Positions 27,409-34,390 of a DNA stretch of 64,000 bases are shown here, in pieces. The stretch spans positions 248,001 to 312,000 of the forward strand of contig CANNEE010000003.1 in the NCBI GenBank assembly GCA_947503555.1, in the 5' to 3' direction. The notes below the pieces were generated by a model, which saw nothing but the letters and a program-made list of their open reading frames with translations, was not told where the DNA came from and made no database searches. Source of the stretch: an uncultured Shewanella sp. (GTDB lineage Bacteria > Pseudomonadota > Gammaproteobacteria > Enterobacterales > Shewanellaceae). Positions within the stretch are counted from its first letter, which is position 1; each line of letters starts with the position of its first letter. Position numbers and translations under genes: made by a program.

Positions 27409-28476
27409 ATGAATAACCAAGCTAAGATGAAGCAAAGAGTGGTGGTGATAGCGCCAGGGCGAGGCAGTTATAACAAGGATGAGTTAGGTTATCTGGCTCG
27501 TTTTCATCAGGATAAAGAGGCGTTTATTCAGGCTATTGATGCTTATCGTAGCGTGCATAAAAGAGACAAAGTCAGCGAGCTTGATAGCAAAGCGAAATAC
27601 TCCTTTAAATTACATACTCCCGGAGAAAATGCATCTGGGCTTATTTATGCTTGTGCCATGGCTGACTTTATGGACATAGATAGGGATAAGTATGAAATTG
27701 TGGCTATTACAGGTAATTCTATGGGCTGGTATATCGCCTTAGCATGCAGTGGTGCATTAGGGGAGTCGGCGGCCGTAGAAGTGATTGAAACCATGGGGGC
27801 CATGATGAGCAGTGGGTTAATAGGTGGCCAGTTAATTTATCCACAAATGGATGAGCATTGGCGCATCGATAATACCAAGCGTCGTGAGCTCGATGACTTA
27901 ATTAAAGAGGTTAACCAAGTTGATGCCTGTGAGCTTTATACCTCTATCGAGCTTGGAGGATATCGCGTTTTAGGAGGTAATGAAGCAGGCTTAGCTGCCA
28001 TAGAAGCTAAGTTGCCGATAATTGATGAGCGTTACCCACTTAGGCTATATAACCATGGTGCATTTCATACACAGCTACTAAGTAGCGTAAGCCAAAATGC
28101 TAAAGCTCAACTGAGAGCGAGCTTATTTAGCGTGCCCCAAGTTCCCGTTATCGATGGTCGAGGCCAGATTTGGACACCCTATAGCTGTGATACCAACAAG
28201 TTATGGGACTATACCTTAGGTCATCAGGTGAATAAGACCTATGATTTTACCCTTGCACTGCAGGTTGCGGTAAAAGAGTTTGCGCCAGATAAGTTGATTG
28301 TTTTAGGCCCAGGTAATACCTTAGGAGCTAGCGTGGCTCAGTCAATGATAGATATTGGCTGGTTCAATTGGCAGTCAAAACAAGACTTTGTAGATGGCCA
28401 GCAAGATGCTAAAAAGGCGCTGTTGTTAGCCATGGGGAATAGTGAGCAGCGCCTGCAAGTCGTTAGATCAAAATAA
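27409..28476 (+). CDS. FabD-like acyltransferase with altered active site
   Basis: A 355-residue protein with the malonyl-CoA:ACP transacylase fold. It keeps the serine nucleophile in AITGNSMGWY (S104; FabD has GHSLG) and the catalytic histidine in NHGAFHTQLL (H220), and ends with the conserved VLGPGNTLG. Two key FabD residues differ: the oxyanion Gln of PGQGSQ is Arg (PGRGS, R18), and the Arg that binds the malonyl carboxylate (E. coli R117) aligns with M129. It therefore should not use malonyl-CoA; an acyl hydrolase or transferase for another acyl group is possible. Start is ATG 27409 with AAGGAAG upstream. It lies 42 bases after the E1 gene and shares its operon. Confidence 0.75.
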   Translation: MNNQAKMKQRVVVIAPGRGSYNKDELGYLARFHQDKEAFIQAIDAYRSVHKRDKVSELDSKAKYSFKLHTPGENASGLIYACAMADFMDIDRDKYEIVAITGNSMGWYIALACSGALGESAAVEVIETMGAMMSSGLIGGQLIYPQMDEHWRIDNTKRRELDDLIKEVNQVDACELYTSIELGGYRVLGGNEAGLAAIEAKLPIIDERYPLRLYNHGAFHTQLLSSVSQNAKAQLRASLFSVPQVPVIDGRGQIWTPYSCDTNKLWDYTLGHQVNKTYDFTLALQVAVKEFAPDKLIVLGPGNTLGASVAQSMIDIGWFNWQSKQDFVDGQQDAKKALLLAMGNSEQRLQVVRSK

Positions 28477-28499
28477 TAAACGGGTTAAAGGGGAAGAGA

Positions 28500-29024
28500 G
28501 TGAGCCAAGTGTTTGAAGAAGCTAAGAGTCAAAATAGTCATGTGATCATTCGTCATAGCGAGCCTCAAGATATTGCTGCTATACATAAACTATTTCATCA
28601 AGCTTCTTGCTATGGACAGACTCTGCAAGCGCCGTTTCCATCGTTAGAGCTTTGGCAGCAAAGGCTAGGAGACTTGCCGGATAATACGCATAGCCTAGTG
28701 GCCATTGTCGACGATAAGCTGGTGGCGCAGCTGAGTATAGAAGTCTTTACTAACCCAAGGCGTAAACATGTGGCAAATATCGGTATGGCTGTTGATGAGA
28801 ATTTTCAAGGCCAAGGTATTGGCGGTATCTTGCTACAAAGCGCAAAAAATTTGGCTTTTAATTGGTTAGCGGTTAAGCGAATTGAATTAGAAGTGTATAC
28901 AGATAACAAGGCGGCTATTGCCCTTTATGAGCGACATGGTTTTGTGCAGGAAGGGTTAGCTAAAGGTTATGCGTTTCGCGATGGCGAGTATGTCGATGCT
29001 TATCTGATGGCGTGTCTTGTTTGA
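28500..29024 (+). CDS. GNAT-family N-acetyltransferase
   Basis: A 174-residue acetyltransferase. The core holds NIGMAVDENFQGQGIGGILL (acetyl-CoA-binding Q/RxxGxG/A loop QGQGIG), followed by RIELEVYTDNKAAIALYERHGFVQEG, typical of the family and close to the RimJ/PhnO-like or YhhY-like group. Starts at GTG 28500 with AAGGGGAAG upstream, 23 bases after the FabD-like gene. The acceptor is unknown; its position suggests modification of a pathway intermediate or detoxification in the same operon. Confidence 0.85.
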   Translation: MSQVFEEAKSQNSHVIIRHSEPQDIAAIHKLFHQASCYGQTLQAPFPSLELWQQRLGDLPDNTHSLVAIVDDKLVAQLSIEVFTNPRRKHVANIGMAVDENFQGQGIGGILLQSAKNLAFNWLAVKRIELEVYTDNKAAIALYERHGFVQEGLAKGYAFRDGEYVDAYLMACLV

Positions 29025-29051
29025 ATAACTATGTTATTGAGTGAGGAAGTG

Positions 29052-29402
29052 ATGCCTTTAGTCCCTAAAGATTATATCAACTATAGATCGACCCCGGTTT
29101 ATGACGCTGTAACCACGCCTAAGACGTTATTGCACAGGCATAACACCAAAGCTGGTGTCTATGGGCAGATTCAAGTATTGCAGGGGCAGTTAAAATTCAC
29201 CGGTTTTAAAGATAAGCGTGGCGATCTTGATAAAGAGGTGATCATCAATGCTAATGAAACGGCCATTTCTCATCCTCAATATTGGCATAAGGTGGAATTA
29301 CTCACACCTGATACTCAATTTAGAGTGAATTTTTTTGCCCATAAGGATTCTGTGATTGTGGAGCAAAATACACTTAAGCCAGATTCAAAACTATTGTCAT
29401 AG
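29052..29402 (+). CDS. DUF1971/TehB-like cupin-type protein
   Basis: A 116-residue protein beginning MPLVPKDYINYRSTPVYDAV, with LLHRHNTKAGVYGQIQVLQG, HPQYWHKVELL and DTQFRVNFF. This is the small TehB/YeaR-like (DUF1971) domain, a cupin-like beta barrel with conserved histidines. Relatives include YeaR, induced by nitrate or nitric oxide, and the extra domain of the tellurite protein TehB. I choose ATG 29052, which has GAGGAAG at good spacing, over the ATG at 29031. Last gene of the cluster; role there unknown. Confidence 0.8.
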   Translation: MPLVPKDYINYRSTPVYDAVTTPKTLLHRHNTKAGVYGQIQVLQGQLKFTGFKDKRGDLDKEVIINANETAISHPQYWHKVELLTPDTQFRVNFFAHKDSVIVEQNTLKPDSKLLS

Positions 29403-29601
29403 TGAAAGCTAAAATCGGCAGAAACAAACTCAATTGTTCACTTTTTGCCAGAAGACAGCATTTGCTTCACAGCCTAGTTTGCCAAGCTTGTTTATCTTAC
29501 TTCAGTTTGGATGAATCACTCGATTTTTAAGAGTAGAATCGCCCATGATGCAAGTTAGACTCTACCTAACATGAGCGTTAGCGAATAACGGGATTATAAC
29601 T

Positions 29602-30570
29602 ATGACAAAAAAGATTATTCTGGATACAGATCCGGGGATCGATGATGCAATGGCGATTATTTTCGCTGAGGCTCACCCTGATATCGACTTAAAAGCCATC
29701 ACCACTGTCTATGGTAATGCGACTATCGAAAATGCTACTCATAATGCCCTCTATTTAAAACAAAAATATCAGCTAAAAGCCGATGTTGCCATGGGAACCG
29801 ATAAACCATTGATAAGGCCGCCAGTTGGCCCTACGGTAGTAGTTCATGGTGAAGCAGGCTTTGGCGATGTTAAAGCGCCTGACAAACTTGATGTGACTGC
29901 TGACCCTCGTCCCGCTTATCAATATATTATCGATGCTGTTACCGCAGAGCCGGGTGAAATTACCTTAGTTGCAGTAGGTCCCCTGACTAATCTTGCCCTT
30001 GCGCTAGATGCCAAGCCTGAGATAGTGGATCTGGTAAAAGAGGTGGTGATTATGGGGGGAGCATTTGGAGTTAATGACCATAGGGGGAATGTGACCCCTT
30101 ATGCCGAAGCCAATATCCATGACGATCCCCATAGTGCAGATAAAGTTTTTGCTGCTTCGTGGCCTGTTGCCATTATAGGTTTAGATGTGACCGAGGAAAG
30201 CTTCTTTACTCGTCAGTATCTAGATGATCTGCGTGACGATGCCGGAGAAGTCGGCCAATTCATTTGGGATGTAAGTCGCTATTACCTTAAGTTCTATTCC
30301 GAGAAAGTGGGCATGGAGGGCTGTCATGTACATGATCCATCGGCCATCGCCTATGTTATTGACCCTGAGCTATTTGGTTTTCGAGAAGGGCCTGTTCGAG
30401 TAGTAACAGATGGCCCTGCTGAGGGGCATACCATGCAAAAATTCGATGGTAGAAAGTATCTTCATGATGATTGGGCTAAGTCCGCCTCTCAAAGGGTTGG
30501 AGTGACAGTCAAAGATCAGGCTCTGCTTAAGCTTTATCGCGATACCATAGTCAATTACAGCAAGCAGTAG
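29602..30570 (+). CDS. Inosine-uridine preferring nucleoside hydrolase
   Basis: A 322-residue IunH-family enzyme. The signature DTDPGIDDAMAI (residues 7-18) binds the catalytic calcium and ribose; MGGAFGVNDHRGNVTPYAEA and NIHDDPHSA also fit, and the HDPSAIAYVI segment near the C terminus carries the last calcium-binding Asp. It hydrolyses the N-glycosidic bond of ribonucleosides, giving base and ribose. Its neighbour on the opposite strand, an HTH-ribokinase fusion, would phosphorylate the ribose released. A shared strong terminator lies between them. Which Rih subgroup (RihA, B or C) it belongs to is not clear. Confidence 0.92.
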   Translation: MTKKIILDTDPGIDDAMAIIFAEAHPDIDLKAITTVYGNATIENATHNALYLKQKYQLKADVAMGTDKPLIRPPVGPTVVVHGEAGFGDVKAPDKLDVTADPRPAYQYIIDAVTAEPGEITLVAVGPLTNLALALDAKPEIVDLVKEVVIMGGAFGVNDHRGNVTPYAEANIHDDPHSADKVFAASWPVAIIGLDVTEESFFTRQYLDDLRDDAGEVGQFIWDVSRYYLKFYSEKVGMEGCHVHDPSAIAYVIDPELFGFREGPVRVVTDGPAEGHTMQKFDGRKYLHDDWAKSASQRVGVTVKDQALLKLYRDTIVNYSKQ

Positions 30571-30586
30571 TTTTGCGATGAAATGT

Positions 30587-30612
30587 AAAAAGGCGCCAAT
30601 AGGCGCCTTTTT
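30587..30612. terminator. Bidirectional terminator between nucleoside hydrolase and ribokinase genes
   Basis: AAAAAGGCGCC-AATA-GGCGCCTTTTT, a perfect GC-rich hairpin with A and T tracts on both sides, lying between convergent genes. Confidence 0.92.
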
Positions 30613-30632
30613 ATTGCTTAATAGCTTATCTA

Positions 30633-31862
30633 TTAGCTCGGATAGGCTAACGCCATTCTTGGACCGACAAGATTCGCATCTGGCATGTTGGCAGCACCTT
30701 CACGTTCTACCGCAAGGGATGCATAGGCATTAGCATACCTTGCAGCGTCATAAAGATTAGCTCCTTTCACTAGTTGTGCGACTAAGGAGCCGTTAAATGA
30801 ATCTCCTGCTCCTGTCGTATCTGTTACCGCACACTTGATTGAGCCCACAGTCATAAAGCGCTCGTCTTCATAGATAAGGGCCCCTTTAGAGCCTCGAGTG
30901 ATCACTACAGTTTTCACCCCCATCTGATTGATTTTTATCGCTGCTTCCTTAGCACTTTCAAGATCAGTCACTTTAATTCCTGACATAAGCGAAGCTTCTG
31001 TCTCATTGGGTGTGACCATATCGACATATTCGATTAGCTCTAATGCCTGCTCTTTATAGGGAGCTGGGTTGAGTACCACTTTTACACCATGTTGTTTGGC
31101 GATCATCATGCCTTGTTTGATCGCTTCAATATTGGTTTCAAGCTGAGTCATAAAGTACTGAGAGCCGATAATATGTTGCTCGGCTTGGTTAATCTCATCG
31201 TTGGTAATTGTGGTGTTGGCGCCGGATTGTACTGCGATCATATTTTCGCCGGCTTGCTCACTTACAAAAATCAGGGCGTTACCCGTTGGGCTGGTATCCG
31301 ACTCTATGATGATGGTTTTGTCTATGCCTGTGCTGGCAAGGTGCTCTTTAGCAAAGTGGCTAAATTGATCTTTACCTATTTTAGTCATAAAGGTGACATT
31401 GGCACCGGTCTTTGCAGCAGCATAGGCCTGATTGGCCCCTTTACCGCCTGCACCAATATTATTGCCTTGGGAGTGTAAGGTTTCTCCGGGTACAGGAAAA
31501 CGTTCAAGCTTTGCCACTATGTCGACATTGAATGAACCTAGGATAAAGATTTTATTTTTCATTTGGTTGACCCCATCATCTATGAGGCTCTGCTCAATAA
31601 CATCCTTAATAGGGCGATTAGCCGTGAGCTCAGAAAGCAGGCTGTCTAACCCATATTTATCGGCATCAAAGAATACAGAGCGTTTAACGCCGCCATGGGT
31701 TCTAATCACTTGCTTCTCTTTCTCCAGATGAACCAGATCGCAGCGAATGGTTTTCGGAGTCACTTGTAACAGCTTGGCGAGTTGAGCGTTGGATAGCACC
31801 TTATGTCCACTGAGCAGTTTTAAAATGACTGTCAGTCTTTCATTGCGGCTGAGTTTATTCAT
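30633..31862 (-). CDS. DeoR-type HTH fused to ribokinase
   Basis: About 409 residues from ATG 31862 (MNKLSRNERLTVILKLLSGH). Residues 1-60 form a DeoR-type winged HTH: NAQLAKLLQVTPKTIRCDLVHLEKEKQVIRTHGG. After a linker of about 40 residues the ribokinase starts at KNKIFILGSFNVDIV, with NIGAGGKGANQAYAAAKTGA (ribose binding) and the anion-hole/catalytic DTTGAGDSFNGS. Ribokinase makes ribose 5-phosphate from ribose and ATP. A separate ribokinase is about 305 residues, so the extra length is the fused DNA-binding domain. It may act as a self-sensing regulator of ribose or nucleoside use. A longer in-frame start at 31910 exists but would add 16 residues with no family support. Confidence 0.85.
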   Translation of the reverse strand: MNKLSRNERLTVILKLLSGHKVLSNAQLAKLLQVTPKTIRCDLVHLEKEKQVIRTHGGVKRSVFFDADKYGLDSLLSELTANRPIKDVIEQSLIDDGVNQMKNKIFILGSFNVDIVAKLERFPVPGETLHSQGNNIGAGGKGANQAYAAAKTGANVTFMTKIGKDQFSHFAKEHLASTGIDKTIIIESDTSPTGNALIFVSEQAGENMIAVQSGANTTITNDEINQAEQHIIGSQYFMTQLETNIEAIKQGMMIAKQHGVKVVLNPAPYKEQALELIEYVDMVTPNETEASLMSGIKVTDLESAKEAAIKINQMGVKTVVITRGSKGALIYEDERFMTVGSIKCAVTDTTGAGDSFNGSLVAQLVKGANLYDAARYANAYASLAVEREGAANMPDANLVGPRMALAYPS

Positions 31863-31928
31863 AGATGTGAATATACCTGTTACGTTATAGATTGGATGTG
31901 AGTCACCCACTAGCTTATCACATAAAGT

Positions 31929-31942
31929 GAACTTTGAAGTTC
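31929..31942. promoter_or_regulatory. Candidate operator of the HTH-ribokinase gene
   Basis: GAACTT-TG-AAGTTC, a dyad 67 bases upstream of the ATG at 31862, in the right place for autoregulation by the HTH domain. Chance occurrence of a 6+6 dyad in this spacer is possible. Confidence 0.35.
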
Positions 31943-32156
31943 GTTTTATTTATCTTTTTAATTAGAGGTGCAGAAATGCTGGATCGAAAAGGATATGAAC
32001 GAAAAAGTTAAGTTATGGGAATAACAGAGGCATATCGAGATGGCAATAGTTGAGGTAAATGTTGCCTAGGTCACAGGGATGTAACAATAAGGTTCATTTT
32101 GGGCTCAGGCTTAGGTTAATGTCGAAGCACAAGTTGATTTGACGAGATGTTTGACA

Positions 32157-32291
32157 ATGATAGCGAAAGTCCGTTTTATTGCTGTGCTTCTATTGGTCGC
32201 AGCTGCCCTTGTACCTCAGTTCTCTAAGGTTGAATTGCCTTCCCAGCAGGCCGAATTAACCTTGGCTCAAGTCAGCGAACACGCAAATTAG
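32157..32291 (+). CDS. Possible 44-residue membrane or exported peptide
   Basis: ATG 32157 opens MIAKVRFIAVLLLVAAALVP, then a polar tail ending QVSEHAN. The opening has two basic residues then a 13-residue hydrophobic run, as in a signal peptide or single membrane helix, and the tail has no stop-rich look. The ribosome binding site (GACGAGATG) is weak. Codon choice resembles neighbouring genes. Too short for gene callers; no homologue can be named. Confidence 0.45.
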   Translation: MIAKVRFIAVLLLVAAALVPQFSKVELPSQQAELTLAQVSEHAN

Positions 32292-32437
32292 TCGACAACT
32301 TTTCTTCGATAGTTTTGAGCATCAAGTACAAATCTCTCTTGGTGCTAGCTTGATCATTATGCTTATATAGCGATAGGTGTTTTTAGCCTGTTGGTGTATG
32401 CTGCCCCTCTTTTGTACATAGTTTCATTATTCGCTCT

Positions 32438-33151
32438 ATGGAATCCAAACGCTGGCGTTTAGATCGCTTTATCAGTCACAAGCTTGGCATAAACCGTAAG
32501 CATGTGCGCTTAATGTTGGCGCAAGGCAAAGTGACGGTTAATGGCGATATAGCTAGGGATGTCGCGCAAATCATCGATGAGTTTAGTCATATCCTATGTG
32601 ATGGCGAGGTGCTGCAGCAACATAGTCCGGTTTATCTGATGATGCATAAACCTGTCGGAGTGGTCAGTGCAACCTGCGATTATAAACATAAAACGGTTAT
32701 CGACCTGCTAAATAGAGAAGATAAGGATGGACTTCACTTAGTTGGACGACTCGATCTCAATACCTCAGGTTTATTACTACTTACCAATGATGGCCGCTGG
32801 TCAACTGCCCTCATGTCACCGGAGAATAAAGTCGCTAAACAGTATTTGGTGACCTTAGCTAAGCCGATTACTCAGGAGTATGTTTCGGCATTTGCCGAGG
32901 GGTTTTACTTTGAGTATGAAAATATTACTACTAAGCCTGCCAAGCTAGAGATAGTTAGTGATTATCAAGCTAGAGTGACAATTGTAGAAGGACGCTATCA
33001 CCAGATTAAGCGTATGTTTGGCCGTTTTCGCAATCCAGTTGTCGCGCTACATAGGGAGTCTATTGGCGCATTATCACTCGATGCGCAACTTACGCCGAGC
33101 GAAAGTCGAGAGTTAACCCAAGCTGAGCTTGAGCTGCTATCAAAGCCATAG
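32438..33151 (+). CDS. rsuA: 16S rRNA pseudouridine 516 synthase
   Basis: A 237-residue protein with an N-terminal S4 RNA-binding domain (RLDRFISHKLGINRKHVRLM, LAQGKVTVNGDIARD) and the RsuA catalytic core: YLMMHKPVGVVSATCDY, HLVGRLDLNTSGLLLLTNDG (catalytic Asp in GRLD) and VEGRYHQIKRMFGRF. It aligns along its full length with E. coli RsuA (231 residues). It modifies U516 of 16S rRNA. It converges with the response regulator gene, only 3 bases apart, with no terminator visible between. Confidence 0.9.
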   Translation: MESKRWRLDRFISHKLGINRKHVRLMLAQGKVTVNGDIARDVAQIIDEFSHILCDGEVLQQHSPVYLMMHKPVGVVSATCDYKHKTVIDLLNREDKDGLHLVGRLDLNTSGLLLLTNDGRWSTALMSPENKVAKQYLVTLAKPITQEYVSAFAEGFYFEYENITTKPAKLEIVSDYQARVTIVEGRYHQIKRMFGRFRNPVVALHRESIGALSLDAQLTPSESRELTQAELELLSKP

Positions 33152-33154
33152 CAT

Positions 33155-34390
33155 TTACTGATGCAGATATAGTGGTAGTTTATATTTTTCAAATAGCTTG
33201 ATAACGGTTTTCTTGTATAGCGGCTTAATGATATAGCCTTTGGCTCCTTGCTCGACCGCTTCTTTCACAGTGTTTTTATTCTTATTGCCCGTCAGCATTA
33301 TGATGGGAGTTTCTTGGTTTGGCCCGTTGCCATGGGTGACTTGGTCGAGTAAATAGAGGCCATTGGTATCGGGTAGATTAATATCCATCAGCACCATGTC
33401 ATATTGACGGCTATTTAGATAAGCAAAGGCGCGTCGACCTGTGGTGGCGGTATCGATATCCAGCTTATAGTGATTGAGCAGCATAATGGTGAGATTAAGA
33501 CTGATATTGTCATCTTCTACTACCAAGACTTTTGGATTTTGCTCTAAATGGATCTCTAATTCATTGGGGTTCACATTGGTGTTATGAAGCCGGTTGAAGG
33601 AGGGCTCGGCGATATTTTGTTTATGTATCTCGCCTTTTTTCTGTGGCTTAGCTTTTTTCAAGCTTTCCTCTTCACCCGAGGCATCGGTGACTACCTGTTG
33701 CAGTAAGCTCAGTGCCTTGGATTGGAGTTTAAGTAATTCCGGTCGTATTTCGTCTGAGCGAATCGCTGAAAGGGTTTGGTTGAGCTTCTGTAGGTCTAGT
33801 TTGACCGTTTGATGTTGTTGAATTTTCTCGGCTGCATTGTCCAATGCCTTGTCTATCTTCATTAAACTAGTTTCAAATTCTAGCTTCATAGTGTTTTTGC
33901 GAACTATACCCTTAGCGACAACATCCTTAACGTCATCGGCATATTTATTACTATAAACAAAATCTAAACCCTCTTTTTGTTCCATGGAGAGCCCCATCTC
34001 TTTAAGCAGATGGCTGCAGATAACAATAGGGCGGTGGATTTCATAAAGAGGACGGGCAACTAGGTAGTCGTCTATGATACCGCAGCTGAAGGCTTCATAG
34101 GCTTCTTTTTCATCATGACGCGAGATAACGGCAACGAAACCATGGTCGCACAGGTGCTCCTCATGAACTTGGTCTAGGGCTTGGTAGTAGATAGATAAGC
34201 ATTCTTGAAAGGTTTCACTCGCCACTAAGATCACTTTGGCCGTTTGCTCTTGAAGTTGCTGACCTATGCTGCTGATGGAAGAGATAACCTTTAAACGAGC
34301 ATAGTGGCTGACTAATACGCTCATTAGTAGTTTGTCATTTTCTCTATCATTGGTGTAGAGCACTATGTGGCTAGGTTCTTTCTTACTCAC
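33155..34390 (-). CDS. Response regulator with C-terminal receiver and degenerate N-terminal receiver-like domain
   Basis: About 411 residues from GTG 34390 (preceded by GGAAG, and overlapping the kinase stop as GTGAGTAA); a longer TTG frame to 34432 exists. The C-terminal receiver (from KVLVVEDDNISLNLTIMLLN, with YDMVLMDINLPDTNG and the KP of GYIIKPLYK) is intact. The N-terminal 120 residues (HIVLYTNDRENDKLLMSVLV...) look like a receiver fold without clear phospho-site. A helical, charged linker (residues about 175-300) joins them. No DNA-binding or enzyme output domain is seen, so it probably acts by protein contact in a phosphorelay with the hybrid kinase upstream. Confidence 0.82.
   Translation of the reverse strand: MSKKEPSHIVLYTNDRENDKLLMSVLVSHYARLKVISSISSIGQQLQEQTAKVILVASETFQECLSIYYQALDQVHEEHLCDHGFVAVISRHDEKEAYEAFSCGIIDDYLVARPLYEIHRPIVICSHLLKEMGLSMEQKEGLDFVYSNKYADDVKDVVAKGIVRKNTMKLEFETSLMKIDKALDNAAEKIQQHQTVKLDLQKLNQTLSAIRSDEIRPELLKLQSKALSLLQQVVTDASGEEESLKKAKPQKKGEIHKQNIAEPSFNRLHNTNVNPNELEIHLEQNPKVLVVEDDNISLNLTIMLLNHYKLDIDTATTGRRAFAYLNSRQYDMVLMDINLPDTNGLYLLDQVTHGNGPNQETPIIMLTGNKNKNTVKEAVEQGAKGYIIKPLYKKTVIKLFEKYKLPLYLHQ

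Larger units (their letters stand above)
31863..32437. other. Intergenic region holding a possible small ORF and an operator-like dyad
   Basis: About 575 bases between the divergent HTH-ribokinase and rsuA genes. It contains the dyad at 31929-31942 and a 44-codon frame at 32157-32291, both listed separately. The rest, 32292-32437, shows nothing beyond the rsuA upstream region. Confidence 0.55.
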
